DNA from: Ignavibacteria bacterium
GTDB taxonomy: Bacteria; Bacteroidota; Ignavibacteria; Ignavibacteriales; Melioribacteraceae
Reading direction: 5' to 3'
DNA length: 64,000 bases
NCBI GenBank assembly: GCA_016873835.1
Contig: VGVY01000003.1
Coordinates: 38,854-102,853 of the forward strand
Within the stretch, counting starts at the first letter, position 1. Each line of letters starts with the position of its first letter. Made by a program: the position numbers and the translations under genes. This document shows, in pieces, positions 46,079 to 55,988 of the stretch. The notes under the pieces are model-generated. The model worked only from the letters and a program-made list of their open reading frames with translations, searched no databases and was not told the origin of the DNA.

Positions 46079-48271
46079 ATGACTACCGACCAAAAAAATA
46101 GGTTAAGGACTAGTTTAAGAATAAAAATTCTTATCGTTCTATCTGCAGTTATTCTAATTGTAATGATGTTTCCGCAAGGTGAGTCTATAGAATCTGAAGT
46201 TACTATTGGTTCAATATGGATAAAAGATGATCTAATAGCTTCAGCAACATTTGAAATACTAAAAAATCCAGAACAGTATAAAAAAGAAGTACAGCAAGCA
46301 GCACAAAAAAACTACCCAATTTTTTTACGTGATAATTCCATTACTTCAATAAGTATCGATTCAATTAAAAAAAATAATTCTAGAATACTTAAATTTTTGA
46401 ATGCGAATAGACAAATAAATGGGATTGATAATACTACATTCCTTAGCGATCAAACTGTTAAAACATTTTATCTACTAAAAAAGAACCCTCGTTCATTTAA
46501 TAAATTAAGAGTTTCTTCTTTAGTAGAAATTCTGAATTATTCTAAGGATTTAGTAGAAAGGCTTTATCAACGAGGAATTCTTAACAAATCCTACGGTGAG
46601 GTTAACAAAGATAGTGTTGCGGTTAGGGATGGAAAATATGAAAGAGCATTCTTAAAAACTCTTTATCTTGATCGAAATTCTGTTAACGACTACATATCAA
46701 CTGCACTTATTTCCAATGTTGGAGAAAATGTTGAAGTGAATGAAGCAGTTCAAGAGTATGTTTTATATCACCTAAAACCAAATCTTATCTTTAGTTATGA
46801 ATTAACAGAAGCTGCAATTGCTAATGCGAAAGACAAAGTACCAAGAAATATTGGAATTGTAAATGAAGACGAAAGGATTGTTGGCAAGCATGATAGAATT
46901 ACTAGTGATATTAAATTAAAAATAGATTCATATCGAATTGCAAGAGGTGAAGAGATTGGTTTTTGGGGAAGGTTTTCTCAAAATCTTGGTAAATTTATAC
47001 ATGTTCTTGTTATTCTAATTTTATTCATTATATATGTCTATTTATTTAGGAAAAGGATTTATAATGATAACCTAAAAATAGTTTTGATTATTACAATCAT
47101 TCTTTTTATTAGTTTCGTAACCTACCTTATCAACAACTTAAATGTATCTACACCAATTGAGCTTTTGGTTTTAGTGCCCGTTGCCTCAATGCTTCTTACA
47201 ATAATTTTTGATTCAAGAATTGGATTTTATGGAACAGTTGTAATTTCATTAATTGCCGGTGGTTTGCGGGGAAATGATTATGTATTTGCTGTGATGAATA
47301 TTATTGCTGGTGGATTAGCTGCGTATACTGTTAGAGATATCAAAAACCGCACTCAGATATTTCGTTCTTTTGTATATATCTTAATTGGATATGTTCTGAG
47401 TATTATTGCATTCGGATTGGAACGCTTTGATACTTTAGATGAAATGCTTTCTAGTTTTGCCTTTGCAACTTCAAATGCACTTATAAGTCCAGTATTCACT
47501 TTTGGTCTAATTATTTTTATAGAAAGGTTATTTAACATTACAACAGATTTAACACTTCTAGAATTAACAGATTTCAACCACCCTTTATTAAAGGAACTGG
47601 CTAAAAATGCTCCTGGTACATTTAATCACTCAATGGTAATTGGTACATTAGTCGAATCGGCAGCAGAAGCAATAGGAGCCAATACAATTTTAGCCAGGGT
47701 AGGCGCTTATTATCATGATATTGGTAAATCTGTGGATCCATATAGTTTTGTAGAAAATCAATTAATAACTGAAAATATTCATGAGACCATCAAACCTGAA
47801 AAGAGTGTTAATCTTATCCTTAATCATGTAAAGAAAGGAATTGAATTAGCTGAAGAAAAAAACTTGCCTAAAGAAATTATTGATTTCATTCCAATGCACC
47901 ATGGTACAATGGTTGTTACTTATTTTTATGAAAAAGCCAAAGAGATTTATGGTGAAGAGAATGTTAATATAAATAATTACCGGTATCCTGGTCCTAAGCC
48001 AACCTCCAAAGAAACAGCTTTAGTAATGCTTGCTGATGCATGTGAATCTGCTGTTAGATCTTTAGATGATCCAAACCCTGAAGTAGTCGAAAATCTGATT
48101 AATAATTTGATTAACGCAAGGATTAATGACGGGCAGCTTGATAATTCTCCAATGACATTTAATGATATAAAGAAAATCAAAGAAGCATTTTTAAGCATAT
48201 TGCTAGGACAACACCACAAAAGAATAAAGTATCCAAACCAAGCTGAAGTTGAATCAAGTAAGGACAATTAA
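46079..48271 (+). CDS. PgpH-type membrane HD phosphodiesterase (7TM-7TMR-HD)
   Basis: A 730-residue protein with an N-terminal membrane segment (about 14-32), an extracellular 7TMR-HD domain (about 35-290), a block of membrane segments (about 305-490) and a cytoplasmic HD domain (about 510-700). The HD dyad is His546-Asp547 in Tyr-Tyr-His-Asp-Ile-Gly-Lys, preceded by Asn-His-Ser-Met. Listeria PgpH with the same layout degrades cyclic di-AMP to pApA. Membrane and osmotic control by c-di-AMP is therefore likely. Confidence 0.92.
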   Translation: MTTDQKNRLRTSLRIKILIVLSAVILIVMMFPQGESIESEVTIGSIWIKDDLIASATFEILKNPEQYKKEVQQAAQKNYPIFLRDNSITSISIDSIKKNNSRILKFLNANRQINGIDNTTFLSDQTVKTFYLLKKNPRSFNKLRVSSLVEILNYSKDLVERLYQRGILNKSYGEVNKDSVAVRDGKYERAFLKTLYLDRNSVNDYISTALISNVGENVEVNEAVQEYVLYHLKPNLIFSYELTEAAIANAKDKVPRNIGIVNEDERIVGKHDRITSDIKLKIDSYRIARGEEIGFWGRFSQNLGKFIHVLVILILFIIYVYLFRKRIYNDNLKIVLIITIILFISFVTYLINNLNVSTPIELLVLVPVASMLLTIIFDSRIGFYGTVVISLIAGGLRGNDYVFAVMNIIAGGLAAYTVRDIKNRTQIFRSFVYILIGYVLSIIAFGLERFDTLDEMLSSFAFATSNALISPVFTFGLIIFIERLFNITTDLTLLELTDFNHPLLKELAKNAPGTFNHSMVIGTLVESAAEAIGANTILARVGAYYHDIGKSVDPYSFVENQLITENIHETIKPEKSVNLILNHVKKGIELAEEKNLPKEIIDFIPMHHGTMVVTYFYEKAKEIYGEENVNINNYRYPGPKPTSKETALVMLADACESAVRSLDDPNPEVVENLINNLINARINDGQLDNSPMTFNDIKKIKEAFLSILLGQHHKRIKYPNQAEVESSKDN

Positions 48272-48279
48272 TAAGTACA

Positions 48280-49170
48280 ATGGAGGATTTTTTAAAAGAA
48301 TATCTCTCGATACTTCGCTTTGAGAAAAACCTTTCTGAAAATACTGTTAAATCTTATGAAACGGATTTACGCAGCTTTTTTGATTTTATTAAAAATAATG
48401 GAATAAATGACATTAATGAAATCAAGTCAGCTACTATATCAGATTTTTTTGAAAGACAGAGAAAAATAGGAAAGGATAGTTCAACTTCAGCACGCTACAT
48501 GTCCTCTATAAAAAGTTTTTTTGGATATCTTGAAGACAACTCATATATTGAAAAGAATCCTACTGAAAAACTTGCATCCGTAAAAAAATCTAGAAAGCTT
48601 CCATCGGTACTCTCTTTCATTGAAATTGAGCAAATCTTAAATCAACCAGATACAGAAGATATAATTGGCTTAAGGGACAAAGCGATATTAGAATTATTGT
48701 ATTCATCTGGATTAAGAGTATCTGAGCTCATTAATTTAAAAATCAATGATCTATTTTTTACAGATGAAGTAATTCGTGTTCTTGGAAAAGGTTCAAAGGA
48801 AAGGATTGTTCCGATAGGAAGCAGTGCTTCAAAGTGGGTTCAAGATTATTTATTTAAAACTCGTCCTTCGTTAGAGAACAAAATACGAAGTCAAAACTTT
48901 GTATTTTTAAATAAGAGAGGTAAAAAACTTTCGAGAATGTGGATTTGGAAAATTGTTGAATTATATTCAAAAGCAGCCGGAATTGAAAAGGAAATTCATC
49001 CTCATACTTTTAGGCATTCTTTTGCAACACATTTACTTGAAGGAGGAGCCGATTTAAGAGCAGTTCAAGAGATGCTTGGGCATGCTGATATTTCGACAAC
49101 ACAAATATACACGCACATTGATAGAGAATATGTTAAACAAGTTCATAGAGATCATCATCCAAGAGGTTAA
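48280..49170 (+). CDS. xerD: tyrosine recombinase XerD-like
   Basis: A 296-residue protein of normal XerC/D length. The N-terminal SAM-like domain (1-~90) clamps DNA. The catalytic set is complete: Arg146, Lys170, His242, Arg245, His268 and nucleophile Tyr277. Xer enzymes resolve chromosome dimers at dif with FtsK, whose gene is in the same window. No integrase-associated att sites are visible, and the neighbours are chromosomal, so a mobile-element integrase is less likely. Whether it is XerC or XerD is not decidable here. Confidence 0.9.
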   Translation: MEDFLKEYLSILRFEKNLSENTVKSYETDLRSFFDFIKNNGINDINEIKSATISDFFERQRKIGKDSSTSARYMSSIKSFFGYLEDNSYIEKNPTEKLASVKKSRKLPSVLSFIEIEQILNQPDTEDIIGLRDKAILELLYSSGLRVSELINLKINDLFFTDEVIRVLGKGSKERIVPIGSSASKWVQDYLFKTRPSLENKIRSQNFVFLNKRGKKLSRMWIWKIVELYSKAAGIEKEIHPHTFRHSFATHLLEGGADLRAVQEMLGHADISTTQIYTHIDREYVKQVHRDHHPRG

Positions 49171-49178
49171 AATTTAAG

Positions 49179-50399
49179 ATGAAACTTTTGTATATCAAAT
49201 ATTTACTTATTGTGTTATTGCAAATATTGGTTTTTTCTTGTAAGCCTTACAATTTGGATGAGAAACAGCTAAGTGGTTACACAATTTGTTTAGGTGAATT
49301 CCAAAGTTTCGATGAGGCTGATGTTTACAAATCGAAAATGGATTTTGATTTATGGCGTGATATGAAAATTGTAAATGTTGAAACAAAAAAGTTTTTACTT
49401 TTATATCACTCATTTAATAGTTCATTTGAAGCTGGTAAAAAAGCTTTCGAGTTGTATTCAAAATCAACAATATATAATTATAAAATCTTCAAAGAAAAAG
49501 AATATGTCCGGGATGATTTTGCAAATACTTTTTTTGTTGCCAAATATCAGGGGCGTGCTTCCGTATATAATTATAATTTAATTTCTAAAAAAACTTCTCT
49601 CGTTTGGAGCAGATGGGGCAGAAAAGTAATTACATTAAATCATGCACCAAATTATAATTCAGCTTTTTTCACTACAGCTTTAGGATATGGAAGGAAAGGA
49701 AGTTTCCCTTATGTTAGAGATGCTCGTGTTTATTTTTATGATTTTAAAAAAGAGCTTTTTTCCGAATTAGATGAGCTTGATTCTGGTATTCAGATTTATA
49801 CTTATTGGGAAGGGTCAGATACTTTTAAGGTTAATATTACAAAACCTGATTCAATAAAATCAGATATATTGAGGCAAGAAATTTATTCTTACAATACAGA
49901 TGGAGAGCGAATCGGTAAAAAAGAAAGGTCCTTTAATATTATTGTTGACGGCTTTCCCAAACCTCCAACAATTATTCCTCGTAATATTTCAAGTACAAAA
50001 AAATATTTACTGAGAGAAGTGAAAGATGAAAAGAAATATTTCATTAATTTAAAAAACTTAAAATCTAATTCAGAAATAATGCTTCTTGAAAATGATAGCA
50101 ATCTTATAAATTCTTACTGGTCAAGTGATGATAAATATTTATTCTTATTTACTAATAAAAATAAAAAAGTAAATGCAGACATTGATAAAGAACTATATAT
50201 TATTAATACAGAATCAACGGAGATAATTAAAAAATTTACATCAATAAAATATCCACAACTCATAATCAACGGTAATTTTATATTTTTTACTGAATATTCA
50301 GGCAGGGATTCGAAAATAATTATTTATGATTTTTATTTAAATAATATATTTGACCAGATTCTAATGTCCGGGGGATGTGGAATTTCTCAATTACCTTAA
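49179..50399 (+). CDS. lipoprotein with SPOR-like N-terminus and propeller-like body
   Basis: A 406-residue protein with a lipoprotein signal peptide; the lipobox Cys is C21. Residues about 34-95 (Gly-Tyr-Thr-Ile-Cys-Leu-Gly-Glu-Phe, then an alternating helix and strands) resemble a SPOR-type peptidoglycan-binding fold. The remainder consists of short repeated strands of the TolB/WD40 kind (for example Tyr-Trp-Ser-Ser-Asp-Asp-Lys-Tyr-Leu-Phe-Leu-Phe). No catalytic motif is visible. It sits directly before the MsbA-like exporter (6-base gap), so an envelope role is likely. Both domain calls are by eye. Confidence 0.55.
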   Translation: MKLLYIKYLLIVLLQILVFSCKPYNLDEKQLSGYTICLGEFQSFDEADVYKSKMDFDLWRDMKIVNVETKKFLLLYHSFNSSFEAGKKAFELYSKSTIYNYKIFKEKEYVRDDFANTFFVAKYQGRASVYNYNLISKKTSLVWSRWGRKVITLNHAPNYNSAFFTTALGYGRKGSFPYVRDARVYFYDFKKELFSELDELDSGIQIYTYWEGSDTFKVNITKPDSIKSDILRQEIYSYNTDGERIGKKERSFNIIVDGFPKPPTIIPRNISSTKKYLLREVKDEKKYFINLKNLKSNSEIMLLENDSNLINSYWSSDDKYLFLFTNKNKKVNADIDKELYIINTESTEIIKKFTSIKYPQLIINGNFIFFTEYSGRDSKIIIYDFYLNNIFDQILMSGGCGISQLP

Positions 50400-50405
50400 A
50401 CTATT

Positions 50406-52259
50406 ATGAAAACTTATTTTAGAATCCTACATTATGTAAACCCTTACTGGAAACATTTAACAGTTTCTGTTATCTGTACAATTTTATATGCATTATTAAA
50501 CGGTGCATCAATTTATCTATCCATTCCGCTTTTAGATACTTTGTTTCAACAAGCTGGTGTTGGGGTAGAAAGTATTGGAAGAATGTCGCCAGAAATAAAT
50601 ACAAATGCTTCCGGATGGATTTCAAATTTTGTCAATGAAATAACAAATTTCTTTAAAGGTCTAATATTCAGTGGAACAACTTCAGAAGTATTGTTTAAAA
50701 TATGTACTCTAATTCTTATAGCATTTTTAGGAAAAAATATTTTTGGTTATATGCAAGCTTATTTTTTAGCTTATGTAGAACAAGGTGTAATCAGAGATCT
50801 GAGAAACAAAGCATATAATCACCTTCATAAACTGCCAATGAGTTATTTCAAAAACGAAAAAACCGGCAATTTGATTTCAAGGATAACTAATGATGTTAAC
50901 GTTGTTCAATCAAGTGTTTCTGCCGTTTTCTTGAATATGATTAGAGAGCCTCTTACAATTATCGTGTTCATTGGAATAGCAATATCAATTAGCTGGAAAC
51001 TGACTTTATTTTCCATTGCAGTTCTTCCATTTTCATTAATAGTAATTAGTTACATCGGATTAGTATTACGTAAACAAAGCGGTTTGCTTCAAGAGAAAAT
51101 GGCAGATATTACTACAACGCTCCATGAAACTATAACCGGTGTGAAAATAGTTAAAGCTTTTGGAATGGAAGAATATGAGAACAAAAAATTCTTTAGTGAA
51201 ACATTCAAATTTTTTAAGCTTGTTCTTAAAATTACAAGGATTAGAAATATCTCAAGTCCAATTACTGAATTTTTAAGTGTAACAGTTGGAGTTCTGATTA
51301 TTTACTATGGAGCGCAATTAGTAGTTGTTGATAAAACTATAACAGCCGGTGAGTTCATTACATTTTTACTGGCAATATTTCAAATAATGCCTCCAGTAAA
51401 AGAATTAAGCACAGTGAACAATAGGATCCAAGAATCAAGTGCGGCTGCAGATAGAATTTTTCAGATTATCGATACTGAACCAATTATTAAAGACACTGAA
51501 AAATCCATTTTCTTCACTGATTTTAAAAATTCAATAGTATTTGAAAATGTTTCCTTTATGTATGAAGACTCAACGGAATTAGTCCTTGATAATATTAACC
51601 TTGAAGTGAAGAAAGGGAACATCGTTGCATTTGTAGGAGGCAGCGGAGCTGGAAAAACTACTCTGGTTGATATGGTCCCAAGATTTTTTGATCCAACTTC
51701 TGGGAAAATACTATTAGATGATATTGATATAAAAACCATAAAGATAAATGACTTACGAAAACTAATGGGTATTGTAACCCAAGAGACTGTTTTATTTAAT
51801 GAAACAGTTCGAAGCAATATTGCATATGGATTTGACGATTATCCCGAAGAACAAATTATTGAAGCTGCCAAAGCTGCAAATGCACATAATTTTATTATTG
51901 AACTGCCTAAGGGATACGATACAATAATCGGAGAAAAGGGAACTAAACTTTCTGGTGGGCAGCGTCAGAGAATTTCAATTGCACGTGCATTATTGAAAAA
52001 TCCTCCAATAATGATTTTTGATGAAGCTACTTCTGCTCTCGACAATGAATCAGAAGTTCTTGTGCAAGAAGCGATTGAACGATTAATGCATGATAGAACA
52101 ACTCTGGTAATAGCACATAGACTAAGTACTATCCGGAATTCTGATCGAATAATTGTATTGGACAAAGGCAAGATTGTTCAAGATGGCAAGCATGATAAAT
52201 TGCTTTCGGAAGAAAATGGAATTTATAGAAAATTATATGAACTCCAGTTCAGAGCCTAA
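50406..52259 (+). CDS. ABC exporter, MsbA-like fused permease/ATPase
   Basis: A 617-residue half-transporter. Residues 1-~350 are the six-helix membrane domain. The ATPase has Walker A Gly-Gly-Ser-Gly-Ala-Gly-Lys-Thr (about 412-420), the signature Leu-Ser-Gly-Gly-Gln, Walker B Ile-Met-Ile-Phe-Asp-Glu and the H-loop His in Ile-Ala-His-Arg. MsbA-type proteins flip lipid A-core or other amphiphiles across the inner membrane. The neighbourhood (O-antigen-ligase-like protein and a WaaE-like transferase next to it) favours lipopolysaccharide export. Confidence 0.88.
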   Translation: MKTYFRILHYVNPYWKHLTVSVICTILYALLNGASIYLSIPLLDTLFQQAGVGVESIGRMSPEINTNASGWISNFVNEITNFFKGLIFSGTTSEVLFKICTLILIAFLGKNIFGYMQAYFLAYVEQGVIRDLRNKAYNHLHKLPMSYFKNEKTGNLISRITNDVNVVQSSVSAVFLNMIREPLTIIVFIGIAISISWKLTLFSIAVLPFSLIVISYIGLVLRKQSGLLQEKMADITTTLHETITGVKIVKAFGMEEYENKKFFSETFKFFKLVLKITRIRNISSPITEFLSVTVGVLIIYYGAQLVVVDKTITAGEFITFLLAIFQIMPPVKELSTVNNRIQESSAAADRIFQIIDTEPIIKDTEKSIFFTDFKNSIVFENVSFMYEDSTELVLDNINLEVKKGNIVAFVGGSGAGKTTLVDMVPRFFDPTSGKILLDDIDIKTIKINDLRKLMGIVTQETVLFNETVRSNIAYGFDDYPEEQIIEAAKAANAHNFIIELPKGYDTIIGEKGTKLSGGQRQRISIARALLKNPPIMIFDEATSALDNESEVLVQEAIERLMHDRTTLVIAHRLSTIRNSDRIIVLDKGKIVQDGKHDKLLSEENGIYRKLYELQFRA

Positions 52260-52264
52260 TAAAA

Positions 52265-54316
52265 GTGGAATTAGAAAAGAAAAAAATAAAATCATACGAT
52301 AGACTAATTTTTGGGTTCATAGTGATTTTTCTATTAAGTATGACTAATTCAATATTTTTTAACCAAATCGGTTATTTTGGAGCGTTATTAGTTCTTTTAA
52401 TAAAATGGTATAAATCTAAAGAGAAGATATTTTCAAATGTTGGTTTAGAAATTCCTTTCATTTTATTTCTTATTGCAGAATTAATATCAGCTCTCTTTTC
52501 TTGGAATCAATCTCAAGCTTTCGCAAATTTTTCAAAACGATTACTTCTAATTCCAGTTGTATATTTAATAGCTTTTACTGCAGATGATATCAAGAAAGCA
52601 AAAGCCTATTTCAATATTTTTATCTCTGCTGCAGTAATAACGGTTTTAGTTTACTTAGGTTTTGCGTATCGGCATTATATTCTTCAGCTATATCAGTTAG
52701 AATCAAAAGGACCTTCACCTTTTCAATATGTAATGACAGCCGGCGGATTGATGAGTTTTATTGTCGTAATTCTATTTTCATTTATAGTTAATGAAAAATC
52801 AGAACTAAAGATAAAATTACTTCAAGTAATCGGATTTGTAATTTCATTAATTGCTTTGATATCAAGTTATACACGCGCAGCTTGGCTTGGAGCCGCATTC
52901 GGAATGTTTCTGATTCTTGCAATAAAAAGGAAATGGTTTGTATTACTTCCAGCAGTATTAGTAATAATTCTATTTATAGTATTTTCTAAAAGCGAAAGCA
53001 AAATATTGATTTATCATGTTAACAACGAGCCACCAAATTTAATAAAGGAATTAAACACAGATGGACGTGCGAGAGATGTTTTCCCAATAAATAGTGATAC
53101 ACTTTTAGTCGCTGATTATGAAGAAGGAATTAAGTTAATTGTCGATGATAAAGTTATTCAGACAATTCCAACTCCATCACCAGCGACAAGAACTTGGCAC
53201 TGGAAAAATAACTATTATGTAGTTTATTTAATTGATAGTAGACAATTTTTATTAAGAATGAATGACACACTTAATGTAGTTAAAATTTTTACTTCACCGG
53301 GGCTGACCAAAGATTTAGAACTAAAAAAGGAAAAATATTTTGTTGCAGATTATGATACTGGACTTACTGTTTTTACATTGGAAGGAGATTCTATATTATC
53401 AAAAACTTACTCTGAATTAATTGGAATTACTCGCATCGATTTTCAAGATTCAATACTTACAGCATATAATGCTAAAAGCAGCTCCTTAAATTTTTATCGG
53501 TTCGACAATAAGTTAAAACTAATTGACTCCATTAATATTGAAACTGGTATTGGACTACTCTGGATTCATCAAGGGCATACATTTTTTCAAACTGAAAGTG
53601 AACTATTACATTTTTATGTAACTCACAATGAGGTTAAGACTTTAGATAGTTATAATATACAAGGACTATATCGAATGAGATTTTTAGGAAGCAGACTTTA
53701 TGGTATAACTACGAATGGTGAATTATTCAAAGGATTAATTACTGAAGATAATTTTGCTATTAATAAAATTTATGAATGCGGGATTGTACCTTCTGACTTC
53801 CATTTTCGCGATAGCACAATTTATCTTACCATGAGCAAGAGAAATAGAATATTATCTATGATTGATCCTTATCATGAAACAAATCTCGAAAGAATTAATC
53901 AATGGAAAACTGGATGGAATATTTTCAAAGACAATCCATTATTTGGTGTTGGTGATATAGATTTGAAAGAAGTTTATGCTCATTATAAAGAATATTATTT
54001 AAAGGAGAATTTTGGGCACTTGCATAATAACTATGTTCACTTTCTTGTAATTCTTGGTGGTTTTGGAATTATTATAGTTTTTTATTTGCTGATAAAGATA
54101 TTTCTTACACATTTGAAAATTTACAACTCTGTAAAACAGATCCCTTTTGCATCCTCATATACTCTTGGTGCTCTTGCATCATTTGCTGGATTTCTTGTTT
54201 CTGGATTGGCAGAATGGAATTTTGGCGATCAAGAGATTATCACAATAGTGTGGTTCTTACTTGGTTTAAATATTGCTTTCTATCGTTCATTAAAAATTGA
54301 TTCTAAAATAAAATGA
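52265..54316 (+). CDS. O-antigen-ligase-like (Wzy_C) membrane protein with inserted beta-propeller
   Basis: A 683-residue protein starting at GTG 52265. About nine membrane segments fill residues 12-240. The Wzy_C loop and the final membrane segments follow from about 530: Glu-Arg-Ile-Asn-Gln-Trp-Lys-Thr-Gly-Trp, then Asp-Asn-Pro-Leu-Phe-Gly-Val-Gly, then the conserved His-Leu-His-Asn-Asn-Tyr-Val-His. Between them, residues about 245-530 (about 285 residues) have a repeating strand pattern like a six- or seven-bladed beta-propeller, which normal O-antigen ligases lack. The enzyme should join polysaccharide to lipid A-core or polymerise it in the periplasm. The 4-base overlap with the next gene shows coupling. 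Confidence 0.85.
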   Translation: MELEKKKIKSYDRLIFGFIVIFLLSMTNSIFFNQIGYFGALLVLLIKWYKSKEKIFSNVGLEIPFILFLIAELISALFSWNQSQAFANFSKRLLLIPVVYLIAFTADDIKKAKAYFNIFISAAVITVLVYLGFAYRHYILQLYQLESKGPSPFQYVMTAGGLMSFIVVILFSFIVNEKSELKIKLLQVIGFVISLIALISSYTRAAWLGAAFGMFLILAIKRKWFVLLPAVLVIILFIVFSKSESKILIYHVNNEPPNLIKELNTDGRARDVFPINSDTLLVADYEEGIKLIVDDKVIQTIPTPSPATRTWHWKNNYYVVYLIDSRQFLLRMNDTLNVVKIFTSPGLTKDLELKKEKYFVADYDTGLTVFTLEGDSILSKTYSELIGITRIDFQDSILTAYNAKSSSLNFYRFDNKLKLIDSINIETGIGLLWIHQGHTFFQTESELLHFYVTHNEVKTLDSYNIQGLYRMRFLGSRLYGITTNGELFKGLITEDNFAINKIYECGIVPSDFHFRDSTIYLTMSKRNRILSMIDPYHETNLERINQWKTGWNIFKDNPLFGVGDIDLKEVYAHYKEYYLKENFGHLHNNYVHFLVILGGFGIIIVFYLLIKIFLTHLKIYNSVKQIPFASSYTLGALASFAGFLVSGLAEWNFGDQEIITIVWFLLGLNIAFYRSLKIDSKIK

Positions 54317-55089
54317 ATTCAGAATTAAAAATATCTTCAATAGTAATTGCCAAGGACGAAGAATTAAATATTGGGAGATGTATTCGAAGTCAAATGGAGG
54401 TTATTGATGAGATTATTGTCATAGTCGATTCTTCAACTAAAGATAAAACATCTCAAGTTGCTTCTTCATTCAAGAATGTCATTTGTGAAATGCGTGATTG
54501 GGAAGGATATTCAGCTTCCAAAAAATATGCGTTGTCTAAAACACAAAATGATTGGATTTTTTGGATTGATGCGGACGAAGAATTTACACCGGAGTTAACA
54601 GAAGAATTATCAAAATTTAAAAAGAAGTTAAGTCATTCACATAATGCATTTTCAGTTGCACGAAGAGCTTATTTTTTAGGTAAGTGGATAAAACATAGCG
54701 GTTGGTATCCAGCAAGAGTTGTTCGTTTTTTTAATAAAAATTTTGCTGAATTCAATGATAAGGAAGTTCATGAAGGGTTAATTATTAAAGGCGGTATAGG
54801 CGAGTTAAAGAATGATCTAAATCATTACACCGATCCGACTATTGAGCATTATTACCATAAATTCAATAATTATACTACATTAGCGGCTAATGCATTACAT
54901 AACTCAAATAAAAATGCAAATATTATTGACTTTGCGATCCGACCCTTATTTCTATTTGTTAAAATGTATATTTTTAGGTTAGGTTTTTTAGATGGAATAC
55001 ACGGTTTTATTCTAGCTGTATTATCATCAGCATATGTTTTTACAAAATACATCAAACTTTGGGAATTAAATAGACGAGAAAGAGAATGA
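54313..55089 (+). CDS. family 2 glycosyltransferase, WaaE/KdtX-like
   Basis: A 258-residue protein overlapping the previous stop by 4 bases (ATGA). The GT-A fold begins with Ser-Ser-Ile-Val-Ile-Ala-Lys-Asp-Glu-Glu-Leu-Asn-Ile and has the metal-binding Asp-Ala-Asp-Glu motif near residue 85. The WaaE-like core (Trp-Ile-Asp-Ala-Asp-Glu and later His-Glu-Gly-Leu-Ile) fits enzymes adding a sugar to the lipopolysaccharide inner core. A C-terminal hydrophobic region may bind the membrane. The acceptor and sugar are unknown. Confidence 0.85.
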   Translation: MNSELKISSIVIAKDEELNIGRCIRSQMEVIDEIIVIVDSSTKDKTSQVASSFKNVICEMRDWEGYSASKKYALSKTQNDWIFWIDADEEFTPELTEELSKFKKKLSHSHNAFSVARRAYFLGKWIKHSGWYPARVVRFFNKNFAEFNDKEVHEGLIIKGGIGELKNDLNHYTDPTIEHYYHKFNNYTTLAANALHNSNKNANIIDFAIRPLFLFVKMYIFRLGFLDGIHGFILAVLSSAYVFTKYIKLWELNRRERE

Positions 55090-55988
55090 TTCTTGGAATT
55101 ATTCCTAACATATCGAAACCCGAAATTATTAATGTACTTTCTGAAATAATTGATGATCTAAATACTCACAAAATGAAATTCTACGTTAGTCAATCTCTTT
55201 TAAAACATGGTGGGAATTTTAAAAATATTCTCGCTGAAAACTTATTATTAGAAGATGAAGAACTAATCAAAAAATCTGACATGGTAATTTCAATTGGCGG
55301 AGACGGAACGATGCTTCACACCGCATACGAGGTGAGAAATTATTCAACTCCTATTCTTGGTGTGAATATTGGTAAGCTTGGTTTTTTAGCAGAATTTGAT
55401 TTGAACAGTTTTGGTGAATTTATAACTGAAATAAAAGAAAAAAATTATATTGTTGAAGAGCGAATGGCTTTAGTTGGATTTGTTAACGAAGAATCTGATA
55501 GCAAACTTTATTCAATAAATGATATTGTGATTGATAAAGGTCCTTGGCAGAAAATGATTGAATTAACCGTAAAGGTTGATGATGACTATGTTACAACTTT
55601 CTCAGCAGATGGAATTATTATTGCTACACCAACTGGTTCAACCGGTTATTCTTTGTCTACTGGCGGACCAATTCTAAGTCCATCTGCCGACGTAATAGCG
55701 TTAAGTCCAATTGCACCTCATTCACTTACTATGAGACCACTTGTAATCGCAAGCAATCAAAAAATATCAATTATTGTTAAGTCGCCTCATGAAAAAATAC
55801 AAGTTAGTTGTGATGGGCAACGAGTATTTACTTTCCCATCAAAAACTAGAATTGATATTGAAAAAAGTAATAAACCAATTAAACTGGTACATTCAAGTAA
55901 AACCAACTATTTTGAAATTTTGCGGAACAAACTTTATTGGGGATTAGATGTTCGATTGGCAAATAGCTCAAAGGAGAAATTATCATGA
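55086..55988 (+). CDS. nadK: NAD kinase
   Basis: A 300-residue protein overlapping the transferase gene by 4 bases. It phosphorylates NAD to NADP in the cytoplasm. The signature Gly-Gly-Asp73-Gly-Thr is present, as are Gly-Val-Asn-Ile-Gly-Lys-Leu-Gly-Phe-Leu and Thr-Pro-Thr-Gly-Ser-Thr-Gly-Tyr-Ser-Leu-Ser. The length is normal. It is coupled to envelope genes only by position. Confidence 0.95.
   Translation: MILGIIPNISKPEIINVLSEIIDDLNTHKMKFYVSQSLLKHGGNFKNILAENLLLEDEELIKKSDMVISIGGDGTMLHTAYEVRNYSTPILGVNIGKLGFLAEFDLNSFGEFITEIKEKNYIVEERMALVGFVNEESDSKLYSINDIVIDKGPWQKMIELTVKVDDDYVTTFSADGIIIATPTGSTGYSLSTGGPILSPSADVIALSPIAPHSLTMRPLVIASNQKISIIVKSPHEKIQVSCDGQRVFTFPSKTRIDIEKSNKPIKLVHSSKTNYFEILRNKLYWGLDVRLANSSKEKLS

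Noticed and set aside
48280..49170. xerD-like gene as an integrase of a mobile element
   Set aside because: It has XerC/D length and a complete catalytic set, chromosomal neighbours on both sides, and no att repeats or phage genes.
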